Positions 27,380 through 36,728 of a stretch of 64,000 nucleotides of DNA are shown here, in pieces. The position numbers were made by a program, and so were the translations under genes. The first letter of the stretch is position 1, and each line of letters begins with the position of its first letter. The notes below the pieces were generated by a model, which had not been told where the DNA came from, ran no database searches, and worked only from the letters and a program-made list of their open reading frames with translations. Source of the stretch: a bacterium (GTDB taxonomy: Bacteria; Pseudomonadota; Alphaproteobacteria; Caulobacterales; Caulobacteraceae); the NCBI GenBank assembly GCA_030824495.1, contig JAVBXP010000016.1, forward strand, positions 124,001 to 188,000. The letters run 5' to 3'.

Positions 27380-29669
27380 GATCAGCTCCGGCGATCAGGG
27401 TGACGCGGTCGACGGCCCACATCGGGTCGACGGTCTTCTGTGTGAAGGTGAAGCACAGGTCCCGTGGCCCTCCTGCGCTCCCGTCGATTTGTCCTCTCAG
27501 CACCGTGACGCCCTGGGACTTCGTGGCCAGCGCGAGCGGCAGAGTCGCGACCACTGCCCCCTCGCAGGATCCCTGGCGGACTTCTAGTTCTCCGTCTGGC
27601 GTCGTGGGCGGCCGGAATTTGATCTTCTCGACGTCGTTCCCGATCTGAAAGTTGAACGGCAGTTGTCCAACCGCGACCTCGATCTGGCTGACACCTGAAA
27701 GATCCGCGCCCTCGTAGATCCAGCAAGGGTTCATGATGTCGATCAGGAAGCGAGCGCGTTCGCCGCGCACCGGCGCGTCGTCCTCCAGGTTCAGAACCAG
27801 GTCCTCCCGGCAGGTCTTCAGGTCCTGGCTAGCCCTCGTCCGGATCGAGCGTGCATCGACCTTGATAGTCGAGCCGCCAGCCAGCGCCTGACCGTTCCGG
27901 AACGCTTCGGCGCGGATCGTCGCGCCGAGCGGGGTGCTGATGGGATCGCGATAGAGCGGCGACATCGCGGTCGGGGCCGAGCCGTCGCGGGTGTAGCGGA
28001 TCTCGCCGACATCCTCCGCGCCCAGTAGGATCACGGTCGCGCCCTGCCCCACCGGGCGGCCAAGAGCCCGCACCTGAAGCGCGGTCTCATCCACAGGCTG
28101 GCCCAGCGAGCGCGACCGCTCGAGTTCCGCCGGCAAGCGGTCGGCGAAGTCTTTCCAGTCTTTGCGCCCAACCTGGGACCAGGCCGTCTCGGCGACCGCC
28201 GCGGCGCGCGGATAGGCCATCAGGGCCACCCGATCCTCCGTGCGCATATGCTCGGTCCAAAGGTTGGCCTGGACGCCCAGCACATGGTGGCGCTCGTCGG
28301 GGTTCAACGCCGTCGGCATGGGTTCGTAGTCGTAGACTTCCCTCAATCCGACCACCTGGCCGCGACCCGGCAGGCCGTCGGGCGCCGTCGTCTGCCGATG
28401 GTTCAAGTAGAGTGTCGGCGCGGGGCTGAGGATGGTGTCGTGACCGAGCTTGGCGGCGATGATCGCCCCGTCGATTCCGCGCCAGGACATCACTGTGGCG
28501 CTTTGTGCGACGCCGCCTTCGAGGATTTCATCCCAACCGATCAACCGGCGGCCACGGGCGTTGAGGGTCTGTTCGACGCGCGAGATGAACCACCCCTGCA
28601 ACGCCGTCTCGCTGGCGATGTGCAGTTCCTTCATCCGCGCCTGGACGGTGGGATTGGACTTCCACTGCTCCTTCACCGCTTCGTCGCCGCCAACATGGAT
28701 GTACCGACTGGGGAACAGGTCGATGACCTCGCCCAGGACATCGTCCAGGAAGGCGAAGGTCTTCTCATCGACGTTGTAGAGATACGGAAAGACACCCCAA
28801 TCTCCCGACGTCGCCGGCGGCGGCGTGCTGGAGCCCAGCTCGGGATAGGCGACGATAGGCGCGTGGGCATGCCCCGGCATCTCGATCTCGGGCACGATCG
28901 TGATGTGCCGCGCGGCGGCGTAAGCGACGATCTCGCGCACTTGGCCTTGCGTGTAGTAGCCACCAATGACGCGCGGCTTGCCGGTCGCCGGATCGATGTC
29001 TGCGGCCGCGGCGGGACCGGCCGGGACCCGCCAGGCGCCTACTTCCGTCAGACGGGGATACTTCTTGATCTCCAGCCGCCAGCCCTGGTCGTCCACCAGA
29101 TGCCAGTGCAGCGTGTTCAGCTTGGACATCGCCATCCGATCGATGAAGCCCTTCACGAACTCCACGCTCTGGAAGTGCCGCGCACTGTCCAGCATCAGGC
29201 CACGCCATGCGAAACGCGGGGCGTCCTCAATGTGGCGTCCAGCGATGCTGACCGGACCCTTTCCAGGGCTCTCAGTCGCCAATTGCCAGAGCGACGTCGC
29301 ACCATAGAAGAGGCCGGCCGCGCCGCTGGAGTTGACGACGGCGCCGCTTGCCCCGACGTCCAGTTCGTATGCCTCGCCCGTGGGTTCGCCACGCTTGAAG
29401 AGGATGGCGCCGGCCTGCGGTCGGCCCGGCCGAACCGACAATTTCAAACCCCGGGAGCGGTCCAGCAGCTCGGCTAGACGTTGCGCGGCCGCTTGCGCGT
29501 CCTTGTCGCCAGGCGGGTAGATGATCGGCGTCCGCGAGGTCACCTGATAGCCGCCCTCAAGCGGGGTATCGACGACCGGCGCGGGGATGATCCGGGCCGG
29601 CGCGGCCTGGGCTCCAGCGGCGAGGCCCGCCAAACTCGAGGCCAGGGCGATCAGCAGTGGCAGACGCAT
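27369..29669 (-). CDS. beta-N-acetylhexosaminidase, GH20
   Basis: A 766-residue enzyme from MRLPLLIALASSLAGLAAGAQAAPA, a Sec signal peptide ending near AQA, so it acts in the periplasm or outside. AGG lies eight bases before this ATG; an in-frame ATG 15 bases earlier has no such site. A GH20 N-terminal domain is followed by the TIM barrel (FAWRGLMLDSARHFQ, LHWHLVDDQGWRLEIKKYP) and the catalytic Asp-Glu pair in IHVGGDEAVKEQW. The C-terminal region (from about residue 560) is beta-rich, as in chitobiases. It removes terminal GlcNAc from chitooligosaccharides. It is followed directly by the PTS genes, with an 11-base overlap. The symbol is left open as several are in use. Confidence 0.93.
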   Translation of the reverse strand: MRLPLLIALASSLAGLAAGAQAAPARIIPAPVVDTPLEGGYQVTSRTPIIYPPGDKDAQAAAQRLAELLDRSRGLKLSVRPGRPQAGAILFKRGEPTGEAYELDVGASGAVVNSSGAAGLFYGATSLWQLATESPGKGPVSIAGRHIEDAPRFAWRGLMLDSARHFQSVEFVKGFIDRMAMSKLNTLHWHLVDDQGWRLEIKKYPRLTEVGAWRVPAGPAAAADIDPATGKPRVIGGYYTQGQVREIVAYAAARHITIVPEIEMPGHAHAPIVAYPELGSSTPPPATSGDWGVFPYLYNVDEKTFAFLDDVLGEVIDLFPSRYIHVGGDEAVKEQWKSNPTVQARMKELHIASETALQGWFISRVEQTLNARGRRLIGWDEILEGGVAQSATVMSWRGIDGAIIAAKLGHDTILSPAPTLYLNHRQTTAPDGLPGRGQVVGLREVYDYEPMPTALNPDERHHVLGVQANLWTEHMRTEDRVALMAYPRAAAVAETAWSQVGRKDWKDFADRLPAELERSRSLGQPVDETALQVRALGRPVGQGATVILLGAEDVGEIRYTRDGSAPTAMSPLYRDPISTPLGATIRAEAFRNGQALAGGSTIKVDARSIRTRASQDLKTCREDLVLNLEDDAPVRGERARFLIDIMNPCWIYEGADLSGVSQIEVAVGQLPFNFQIGNDVEKIKFRPPTTPDGELEVRQGSCEGAVVATLPLALATKSQGVTVLRGQIDGSAGGPRDLCFTFTQKTVDPMWAVDRVTLIAGADHGG

Positions 29670-29808
29670 CGTCGGACCTGTCATCCACGAAAAAGGGAAA
29701 GCGAAACGGCGCACCGCTCCGCTTTCGAGTCGCAGGGGATTAGACTGAAGAACGGCGTTCCCCGCGAGGGGGAGTGCACGGCCGGCAAGCCGACCGCGCA
29801 TGGAGGTC

Positions 29809-32469
29809 TCAGAAGGTCAGGTTCACGGTCGCCATGTACCGACGCCCCGTCCGGTACACGCCGCGCGGCAGGGCGGGCGTGTTGGCGTAGGCGTAGTATT
29901 CGGAGTCCGTGAGGTTCATCCCGGCCAATGTCACCGCCACGTTCTTGGTGATGTTGTAGGTGCCGCTCAGATCCAGCGAATTGGCGGCGCGGACGAACAT
30001 CTCGTCACCGCGGTCCACACCGGTGAAGTACTTCGAGCGCCAGGTGTAGGTGGCCCGCACCTGGATCGGCCCCTGCTCATAGAACGGGCTGATGTTGACC
30101 TGATGCTTGGAGTTGTAGGGCAGCGGAGCGCCATCCTGGCCTTGGCCGTCGGCATAGGTGTAGTTGGCCAGCAGGCCTAGGCCGTAGGCGTAGTTCTGTT
30201 GATAGGCGAAGGACACACCCTTGATGTCGGCAGAGCCAGCGTTGTGCGGGCGGCTGATCTGATAGGTCGTCACCCGGCCCTGCGACTGGTTGAAGAACTG
30301 CTCGGGACCGGTCTGCTGCAGGATGTAGTTGCTGATGTCCTTGTAGAAGAACTCGGCCGCCAGGATCGCCTCGGGCTGGAAGTACCATTCGGCCGAGAAG
30401 TTGAAATTAGCCGACTTGTAGGGATCCAGGTCCGGGTTGCCGCCGGAGCCGATCAGGATCCCATCCGACAGTTGGAAGAAGTTGGTCATGTCGGCGTAGT
30501 TCGGCCGCGCGATCACCTGGGCCGCGGCGAAGCGCAGGACAACGTCTTCGCGGACGGTGTAGGCTAGGTTCACGCTCGGCAGGAAGTTGTCGTACGACTT
30601 GGAGGCCGTCTGCCACGTCCAGTCGGAAGGCGCAGCGCAGGGCGAGCCAGCGTTGCAGACATAGCCGGCGCTATCGACGCCGGTGTGCACGTAGCGGACA
30701 CCGAAGTTGCCTCGCAATTCCCCAGCCTCGATATTGGCCTGGGCGTAGGCGGCGTTGATGTCTTCCTGGATTTCCCAGTTTCCGGCGGTGAATTCAGGCG
30801 CCGCGAAAATCGACGGCGTCGGCATGGCCTGGCCCGGCGCCAGCCATTTGCCGCTCTCGACATACTGGACCATCGAGTCGCCATTGAGCCGGAAGCGGTT
30901 CTGCATCTGCGCGTTCGAGTCGAACCCGCGAAGATAGTTCCCCGGCACGGTCGAAGGGCTGAACAGCCCGGCCGATGCCGCGACGCCGGTGATGGCGATG
31001 CCGGCATATTGTTGGGTCGTTTCGTGCCGGCGGAACTTGTAACCGACCTGGACCCGCTTGATCACGCCGTCGAGGTCCATCCCAAAGTCAGCCTGGGCGT
31101 ACTTCTCTTCGTCGGTCGTGGGCTTGCTGACGAGGTTGCCGCTCCAACCTGGGTCGGTCGCGAAGGCCGCCGGATTGCCCTGGACATCCGTCGTGTAGGT
31201 CAGCTGGCCAGGATTGTGCGGCGCAGGCGAAATGTCGACCGTGTAGTCGGCCCAGTTCAGGAACTCCAGGAACACCTGGCGCTTGGTGCCGCCGTCGGCC
31301 TTGGACAGGCCCACATTGCCCGACAGGTCCCACCCATCGCCCTTCCACTTGCCGCGGAAGTCGTAGGTGTCGGAGTTCATCTCGGCCTCGCGGGCCTGCA
31401 CGTCCAGAACGCTAAGTGCGTTCTTGAAGCTGGCCCGGGTGACGATGCCGTCTGTGACGCTCAGGTCGGTCAGCGCGCCCAGGCTGTTCCAGGTGTTGCC
31501 CTGGAAAGCGTACATGGACTGGTTGAGGTTGTCGTAGTTGGCCTCGATCTTCAGCCAGTTGAACTCGAGTTCGAGCTGGTCGGTCGGGCGGAACTGCAGC
31601 GAGGCCGTATAGGTCAGGCGCTCGCGTTCCTGTTCGAAGTACGATGTGCCGTAGGCGTTGGGGCTGCGGGCGCCCAGGTTCGCCGTCAGGGTCGTTGCGC
31701 AGACACCGAGACAGCCGTTGTTGCGGGAATCAACCGGGTTGTCGGCATTGCCGCCGGCCCACTGGTTCGCCGCCATCGTTCCGTAGGTTTCGACCCCGTC
31801 TCGGCGAAGTTGGTCGGTGGCCTTCTGAACCGAAACCGCGACGCCGATGGTCTCGGCCTCGTTCTTCCAGCTCGCAATCGCAGCGCCCTGGAAGTCGCCT
31901 TCCTTGGAACGGTCATTGTAGAGGTAACCGATCGAGCCGGCGATGGTCGGTGACTCTAGCTCGAAGGGGCGACGCGTATGGACGATCACCGTCCCGCCGA
32001 TGCTGCCCTCGTCGATCCGCGCTTCGGGGGTCTTGTAGATGTCCACCCGCCCGACGATCTGGGGCGCGAGCAGGGCGTAGTTGAAGGTCCGGCCCGGGCT
32101 GTCGAGGATGAACCAGTCGGCCGAAGCGACCGTCTGGCCGTTGAGCAGCGTACGGTTCAGCGCCGGGTCCGTGCCCAGGATGCTGACCTTCTCGCCCTGG
32201 CCGAACTGACGGTCGACGGTGACGCCTGGCACCATCGTCAGGGCTTCAGCGACATTGCTGTTCGGGAACTTGCCCACGTCCTCGGCGGTCACCGAGTCTA
32301 CGATAGCGTCTGCGGCGCGTTTGGTTTCCAGCGACTGCTGGAGGGATGCCCGAATGCCGGTCACCACCAGCTCGTCAACCTGAGCCTCTTGCGCAGACGC
32401 ACCACATGCCCAGCCAAGCCCCAGCAGGCTGACGGACGCGATCAAAATTGACTTTTGACGTGTTTTCAC
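29809..32469 (-). CDS. TonB-dependent receptor for GlcNAc/chitooligosaccharides
   Basis: An 886-residue receptor. GTG is chosen as start because GGGGAG lies seven bases upstream; it is followed by a signal peptide (ILIASVSLLGLGWACGASAQ). The TonB box is VDELVVTGIRASLQQSLETKR. The plug contains DVGKFPNSNVAEALTMVPGVTVDR, the form typical of carbohydrate receptors in Caulobacterales and Xanthomonadales, and EARIDEGSIGGTVIVHTRRP. The barrel ends YMATVNLTF. It is divergent from the GntR gene, and the 243-bp gap holds repeated operator-like half-sites. The hexosaminidase lies 139 bp downstream. It most likely brings chitooligomers or GlcNAc across the outer membrane. Confidence 0.93.
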   Translation of the reverse strand: MKTRQKSILIASVSLLGLGWACGASAQEAQVDELVVTGIRASLQQSLETKRAADAIVDSVTAEDVGKFPNSNVAEALTMVPGVTVDRQFGQGEKVSILGTDPALNRTLLNGQTVASADWFILDSPGRTFNYALLAPQIVGRVDIYKTPEARIDEGSIGGTVIVHTRRPFELESPTIAGSIGYLYNDRSKEGDFQGAAIASWKNEAETIGVAVSVQKATDQLRRDGVETYGTMAANQWAGGNADNPVDSRNNGCLGVCATTLTANLGARSPNAYGTSYFEQERERLTYTASLQFRPTDQLELEFNWLKIEANYDNLNQSMYAFQGNTWNSLGALTDLSVTDGIVTRASFKNALSVLDVQAREAEMNSDTYDFRGKWKGDGWDLSGNVGLSKADGGTKRQVFLEFLNWADYTVDISPAPHNPGQLTYTTDVQGNPAAFATDPGWSGNLVSKPTTDEEKYAQADFGMDLDGVIKRVQVGYKFRRHETTQQYAGIAITGVAASAGLFSPSTVPGNYLRGFDSNAQMQNRFRLNGDSMVQYVESGKWLAPGQAMPTPSIFAAPEFTAGNWEIQEDINAAYAQANIEAGELRGNFGVRYVHTGVDSAGYVCNAGSPCAAPSDWTWQTASKSYDNFLPSVNLAYTVREDVVLRFAAAQVIARPNYADMTNFFQLSDGILIGSGGNPDLDPYKSANFNFSAEWYFQPEAILAAEFFYKDISNYILQQTGPEQFFNQSQGRVTTYQISRPHNAGSADIKGVSFAYQQNYAYGLGLLANYTYADGQGQDGAPLPYNSKHQVNISPFYEQGPIQVRATYTWRSKYFTGVDRGDEMFVRAANSLDLSGTYNITKNVAVTLAGMNLTDSEYYAYANTPALPRGVYRTGRRYMATVNLTF

Positions 32470-32521
32470 TCGGCTTCTCCCCAAAATCCGGGCCTCCACC
32501 CGGAGCCGATGAGCCCAATGT

Positions 32522-32652
32522 GATACCAATTCTTCGCAAATCACTGCGACAAATCAGAGTTCACCGACCCTTCGGAGCCGAACTGTGCGCGGTTTCACAA
32601 AATTGACAAGCCCAAAAAGAGACCAATTGTGCTACTGGTTCATATTGGTATC
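32522..32652. promoter_or_regulatory. repeated GAxACCAAT half-sites between TonB receptor and gntR (candidate NagR operators)
   Basis: GATACCAATT occurs at 32522-32531, GAGACCAAT at 32619-32627, and the reverse orientation ATTGGTATC at 32644-32652, followed by ATGGTCCC. The second and third form an inverted pair with 16 bp between them; the first lies closer to the receptor gene. GntR/UTRA regulators of GlcNAc genes typically bind TGGTnnnnACCA-type palindromes, and these half-sites fit that logic. TTGACA at 32603-32608 may be a -35 element. Assignment by context. Confidence 0.55.
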
Positions 32653-32712
32653 TAAATGGTCCCAAGACGTATCGACGCTCGAAACACGGGCGCTCGACCT
32701 GGAGAGACGCCC

Positions 32713-33450
32713 TTGACCTTTTCCGACCGTATCGGCCGGCTCGACGCACAGGACCACGCGCCTCTCTATCGCCAGCTTCAAAAGGTGCTGCGGGACGCTA
32801 TCGCCAATCAGGTGCTCGGCCCCGACGACGCTTTGCCCGCCGAGCGCGATTTCGCCGACGACCTCGGAGTCTCGCGCATCACCGTGCGCAAGGCCTTGGA
32901 CGGCCTGGTGAGCGAGGGCCTGCTGATTCGCCGTCAGGGCGCCGGCACCTTCGTGGCGGCACGCGTCGAGAAGAGCTTCTCCAAACTCTCCTCCTTCACC
33001 GAAGACATGATCTCGCGTGGCCGGGTTCCGCATTCCACCTGGCTGTCGCGCAGCGAGGGCCAAGTCACTCCAGAGGAGTCGCTGACCCTGGGGCTTTCAC
33101 CGGGCGCGCCGGTCTATCGTTTCAGCCGGATTCGCTATGCCGACGGCGCGCCGATGGCGTTGGAATACTCAACCTTGGCCGCCTTCTGCATGCCCAGTTC
33201 GGACTTCGTCGAAACCTCGCTCTACGAGGCGCTGGAGAAGACGGGGCATCGGCCAGTACGCGCACTGCAACGACTGCGCGCGGTGCTCTTCACGTCCGAA
33301 CAGGCCGAGCTTCTGAAGGTGGCGCCCCGCGATCCGGGCCTCCTCATCGAACGCCGCGGGTTCCTGAAGGATGGACGAGCGGTCGAGGTCACCCAGTCCT
33401 ATTATCGCGGCGACGCCTACGACTTCGTCGCCGAGCTGAACGCCATCTGA
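32713..33450 (+). CDS. nagR: GntR/UTRA-family regulator of the GlcNAc locus (NagR-like)
   Basis: A 245-residue protein. TTG is preferred as start since GGAGAG is six bases upstream and the HTH follows shortly; an ATG at 32656 would add 19 residues but has no ribosome site and sits beside the operator-like repeat. The HTH (about 14-75) reads PLYRQLQKVLRDAI...LPAERDFADDLGVSRITVRKALDGLVSEGLL. The UTRA domain follows (SFSKLSSFTEDMISRGRVPHS...VYRFSRIRYADG). HutC-type regulators sense phosphosugars, here probably GlcNAc-6-P or glucosamine-6-P, and repress the genes on both sides. It is followed 30 bp later by nagB. Strong family match; the name follows context. Confidence 0.9.
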   Translation: MTFSDRIGRLDAQDHAPLYRQLQKVLRDAIANQVLGPDDALPAERDFADDLGVSRITVRKALDGLVSEGLLIRRQGAGTFVAARVEKSFSKLSSFTEDMISRGRVPHSTWLSRSEGQVTPEESLTLGLSPGAPVYRFSRIRYADGAPMALEYSTLAAFCMPSSDFVETSLYEALEKTGHRPVRALQRLRAVLFTSEQAELLKVAPRDPGLLIERRGFLKDGRAVEVTQSYYRGDAYDFVAELNAI

Positions 33451-33480
33451 CGTGAACACCCTGCGGCCTGGAGAACGCGC

Positions 33481-34521
33481 TTGCACCTGACGCCCCCTGC
33501 CCCGGAGACCACGCGGATGTTTCGCGAGGCCGCTGAAGCGCCCGCCGTGGTCGCCAGGCTCCTCGTCGCCAATAGCCCGCTGGTCCAAGCGCTGGGCGCG
33601 GCGTTGCGCGCCAATCCCCCGCGCGCCGTGGTCACCTGCGCCAGAGGGTCGTCTGACCACGCAGCCACCTACGCCAAGTATCTGATCGAAACCGCGACGG
33701 GGGTGCTAACCTCCTCGGCGGCCCTATCGGTCAGCTCGGTCTACGCCGCTGAGCCCAAACTCAAGGGCGTGCTCTATCTGGCGATATCTCAGTCGGGCAA
33801 AAGCCCGGACCTACTGGCGGCCGTCGAGGCGGCCAAGCAGGCTGGGGCGCTGGTCGTCGCCCTGGTCAACGACGAAACTTCGCCGCTGGCGGGCCTGGCC
33901 GACCACGTCTTGCCGCTGCACGCCGGACCTGAAATCAGCGTCGCGGCGACCAAGTCCTACATCGCCGCCCTGACCGGGATCGCCCAGCTGGTCGCTGCGT
34001 GGAGCCAGGACACGGCGCTGGAAAAGGCGCTTGAGGAACTGCCAGCGATCTTAAGCCATGCCTGGACCCTAGACTGGGCGCCAGCCTCCGACCGCCTCAG
34101 GAGCGCCACCAACCTCTATGTGCTGGGACGCGGCGTGGGCTTTGGGATCGCCCAGGAGGCCGCGCTCAAATTCAAGGAGACCTGCGGCCTGCATGCAGAG
34201 GCCTTCAGCGCGGCTGAAGTCCTGCACGGCCCTATGGCCCTAGTGCAACGCGGCTTCCCGGTGCTGGTCTTCGCCCAGGAGGATCAGAGCCAGGTCAGCG
34301 TCCTGGAACTCTCTCAGGATCTGCAGGCGCGTGGCGTCGATGTCATGCTGGCGGGCGGCGGGAGCGGTCCTGGCGTTCTGCCCACGGTGAAAACGCACCC
34401 AAATCTTGAACCGATTGCGCGCATTCAGAGCTTCTATCGGATGGCCAACGCACTCTCGATTCTGCGCGGCCACGACCCGGACAAGCCGCCCCACCTGAAC
34501 AAGGTGACCGAGACGATCTGA
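33481..34521 (+). CDS. nagB: glucosamine-6-phosphate deaminase, SIS type (NagB-II)
   Basis: A 346-residue protein of two SIS domains resembling the isomerase half of GlmS. TTG is the start, with GGAGAACGCGC upstream. Characteristic are VVTCARGSSDHAATYAKYLIE (SIS 1, about 50-70), LAISQSGKSPDLLAAVEAAK (sugar-phosphate loop), SVAATKSYIAAL, and LHAEAFSAAEVLHGPMALV in SIS 2. NagB-II enzymes deaminate glucosamine-6-P to fructose-6-P and ammonia, replacing the unrelated classical NagB. The gene overlaps nagA by one base (TGATG), supporting coupled translation. GlmS lacks here its glutaminase domain, so amidotransferase activity is excluded. Confidence 0.92.
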   Translation: MHLTPPAPETTRMFREAAEAPAVVARLLVANSPLVQALGAALRANPPRAVVTCARGSSDHAATYAKYLIETATGVLTSSAALSVSSVYAAEPKLKGVLYLAISQSGKSPDLLAAVEAAKQAGALVVALVNDETSPLAGLADHVLPLHAGPEISVAATKSYIAALTGIAQLVAAWSQDTALEKALEELPAILSHAWTLDWAPASDRLRSATNLYVLGRGVGFGIAQEAALKFKETCGLHAEAFSAAEVLHGPMALVQRGFPVLVFAQEDQSQVSVLELSQDLQARGVDVMLAGGGSGPGVLPTVKTHPNLEPIARIQSFYRMANALSILRGHDPDKPPHLNKVTETI

Positions 34522-35654
34522 TGGCTGTAGCTCTCGTCAATGGCCAGGTGCTAACCGGCGCCCAGTTCGAACCCGTCACCGTGGTTATCGAAGGTGATCG
34601 CATTGTCGCGGTCGGCCGCGACATCGATCTCGCGACGACGACGGCGCAGGTCGACCTGGCTGGCGGCCTCTTGCTTCCCGGCTTCCTGGACACCCAGGTC
34701 AATGGCGGCGGCGGCCTCCTCTTCAATGATGCGCCGACTGTGGAGACGATCGCCACAATCGGCGCGGCTCATCGGCGATATGGGGTCACCGGCTTCCTGC
34801 CAACGCTGATCAGTGACGATCTGGCGAAGGTCGCCTGCGCGATTGAGGCGGTCGACCAGGCCATCGAAACCGGCGTCCCAGGCGTGCTGGGCATCCACAT
34901 CGAGGGGCCATTTCTGAGCGAGCGCCGAAAGGGCGTTCATGACGCCTCGAAGTTCCGCACGCTCGATGAGGCGGCGCTTACGCTTCTGACGTCGTTGCGG
35001 CGCGGCCGGACCTTGGTCACCCTGGCGCCCGAGACCACCACGCCGGAAATGATCGGCCGGTTGGCGGGCGCCGGCGTCACAGTCGCGGCAGGGCATACCA
35101 ATGCAACCTATGAGCGGCTGATCGAAGCGCTGGGCGCCGGCGTCACAGGTTTCACCCACCTGTTCAACGCCATGTCGCCCTTGGCCAATCGCGAGCCTGG
35201 CGCGGTCGGCGCGGCGCTGGACCATCAGGACAGTTGGTGCGGCGTGATCATCGATGGCCGCCACATCCACCCAGCCGCCCTGCGCATCGCCTTCCGCGCC
35301 AAACGCCACGACCGCTTCATGCTGGTCACTGACGCCATGCCGAGCGTCGGGATGGTCGACAAGAACTTCACGATCCAGGGCCGTCCCATCCGGGTGGTGA
35401 ACGGGGTCTGTGTCGATGAAAACGGGACCTTGGCGGGTTCGGATCTCGACATGGCGAGCGCGGTTCGAAACGCCGTCCAACTGACAGGCCTCGACCTGGC
35501 CGACGCTGCGGCCATGGCCTCGACCAATCCGGCGGCGTTCCTGGGGCTGGACAAGGAGCTGGGAAGGATTGCGCCGGGGTACCGAGCCAACCTCACCCTG
35601 CTCGACGGCGGCCTGACGGCGACACGCACTTGGATCGACGGAAACGCGGCCTGA
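34521..35654 (+). CDS. nagA: N-acetylglucosamine-6-phosphate deacetylase
   Basis: A 377-residue amidohydrolase of the NagA family. LLPGFLDTQVNGGGGLLFND (about 53-72) is the NagA form of the first metal motif. HIEGPFLSERRKGVHD holds the metal Glu, VTVAAGHTNATYERL and FTHLFNAMSPLANREPG supply His ligands and substrate contacts, and MLVTDAMPSVGM the catalytic Asp. It converts GlcNAc-6-P to glucosamine-6-P for NagB. It is last in gntR-nagB-nagA, with the ATG overlapping the nagB stop. Length is usual for the family. A very firm call. Confidence 0.95.
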   Translation: MAVALVNGQVLTGAQFEPVTVVIEGDRIVAVGRDIDLATTTAQVDLAGGLLLPGFLDTQVNGGGGLLFNDAPTVETIATIGAAHRRYGVTGFLPTLISDDLAKVACAIEAVDQAIETGVPGVLGIHIEGPFLSERRKGVHDASKFRTLDEAALTLLTSLRRGRTLVTLAPETTTPEMIGRLAGAGVTVAAGHTNATYERLIEALGAGVTGFTHLFNAMSPLANREPGAVGAALDHQDSWCGVIIDGRHIHPAALRIAFRAKRHDRFMLVTDAMPSVGMVDKNFTIQGRPIRVVNGVCVDENGTLAGSDLDMASAVRNAVQLTGLDLADAAAMASTNPAAFLGLDKELGRIAPGYRANLTLLDGGLTATRTWIDGNAA

Positions 35655-35700
35655 TCGGAAAGGGCTCCACAATCGGCGGCGGCTGTCCTAAAGCAGCTCC

Positions 35701-36126
35701 GTGATCCGGGCATTCGATCAGCGCAGAGGAACGTCGGGCGGCATCTTCATGGTGCTCGCCGCCTTGGCTCTTGCGATCAAGGTGATGATTCCTGCCGGGT
35801 TCATGACCGCCCCGCCGGCCTCCGACGAGCTTCCCTTCGCGCTGGTCCTCTGCACGTCGCAAGGCGCGGTTACGGTCCAGCCCGGCGATCTGGCGGCGCC
35901 GTCGCATGACGACAAAGGCTCCACGCCGGATTCGGCTCATGACAGCCCGTGCGCCTTCGCCGGGCATGGCGCCGGCGCGCCGCCGCCCAATCTGCTTGAT
36001 GCGCGCAGCGTCGAGTTCGTCGCCTATCGCGCGCCGGCCGCTGCCCAGATTGTCCATCTGGCGCCGGGCCGTGGCCTTTCCGCGCCGCCGCTACCTGCAC
36101 GCGGTCCTCCAGCTCAGCTGATCTGA
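35701..36126 (+). CDS. DUF2946-like small membrane protein (first copy)
   Basis: A 141-residue protein starting at a GTG (VIRAFDQRR). One membrane segment or signal anchor (about 15-35, IFMVLAALALAIKVMIPAGFMT) is followed by LPFALVLCTSQGAVTVQPGD, a Cys, a stretch HDDKGSTPDSAHDSPCAFAGHGAG with His and Cys, and a Pro-rich end GLSAPPLPARGPP. The pattern IPxGFMT...LPFAxVxCTxQGAV matches DUF2946 proteins found beside copper genes. A clear paralogue lies at 37338-37721. Probably a membrane-anchored metal-related protein; function unknown. It opens the copper module. Confidence 0.75.
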   Translation: MIRAFDQRRGTSGGIFMVLAALALAIKVMIPAGFMTAPPASDELPFALVLCTSQGAVTVQPGDLAAPSHDDKGSTPDSAHDSPCAFAGHGAGAPPPNLLDARSVEFVAYRAPAAAQIVHLAPGRGLSAPPLPARGPPAQLI

Positions 36127-36257
36127 CGCGGCGGCCTGTCGGCCGAGCGCGCTTTCGCACGTCCGCCGCTGTCCCGCGGCCCAAGTCGTGCGCTTCCTAT
36201 TCCTCCCATTTACCGCTGCTCGCGGAGCTGCGGTCGCCTCCAGCCCGGAGTCTCTCC

Positions 36258-36728
36258 ATGAAAGCTCTTCTCGCCCTCATTCCGCTCGCCCTTGTCGCGG
36301 CCTGCGATCGCACGCCACAAACCGCGCCAACCGTGACCGTCGCCGACGCCTGGTGCCGGGCCGCGCCTGCAGGCGCCCCGACCGGCGGTTGCTATGTCAC
36401 CTTGACCGCCAGCGCCGACGACAAGTTGGTCGCCGTCGAGACCACGGCCGCCGAGCGCGCTGAAATCCACAGTATGGACATGACCGACGGCGTCATGCGG
36501 ATGCGCAAGCTTGATGACCTCGCCTTGCCGGCTGGAAAGGCCGTCATGCTGTCGCCGGGCGCCGAACACCTGATGATCATCGCTCCCAAGGCGACTTTGG
36601 CGGAAGGCGGCGTGGTTCCGCTGACGTTCAAATTCGCCAAGGGCCCAGTCCAAAGCGTCGAGGCGCCGATCCGCGCCGCCGCCGAGATGGATCACGGCAT
36701 GGATCACAACATGGCGCACGGCCAATGA
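36258..36728 (+). CDS. PCu(A)C periplasmic copper chaperone (lipoprotein)
   Basis: A 156-residue protein with lipoprotein signal MKALLALIPLALVAACDR (lipobox VAAC). The PCu(A)C core carries DAWCRAAPAGAPTGGCYVTL and the Cu(I) motif EIHSMDMTDGVMRMR...ALPAGKAVMLSPGAEHLMII, i.e. H-x-M early and H-x-M late. The tail is His/Met rich (AEMDHGMDHNMAHGQ), an additional copper-binding stretch. These chaperones deliver Cu(I) to the CuA centre of cytochrome oxidase together with SCO. Its last four bases overlap the SCO gene. Strong match. Confidence 0.92.
   Translation: MKALLALIPLALVAACDRTPQTAPTVTVADAWCRAAPAGAPTGGCYVTLTASADDKLVAVETTAAERAEIHSMDMTDGVMRMRKLDDLALPAGKAVMLSPGAEHLMIIAPKATLAEGGVVPLTFKFAKGPVQSVEAPIRAAAEMDHGMDHNMAHGQ

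Noticed and set aside
33481-34521. Reading the SIS protein as GlmS
   Set aside because: The glutaminase domain is absent and the gene lies between nagR and nagA, so NagB-II is the better call.
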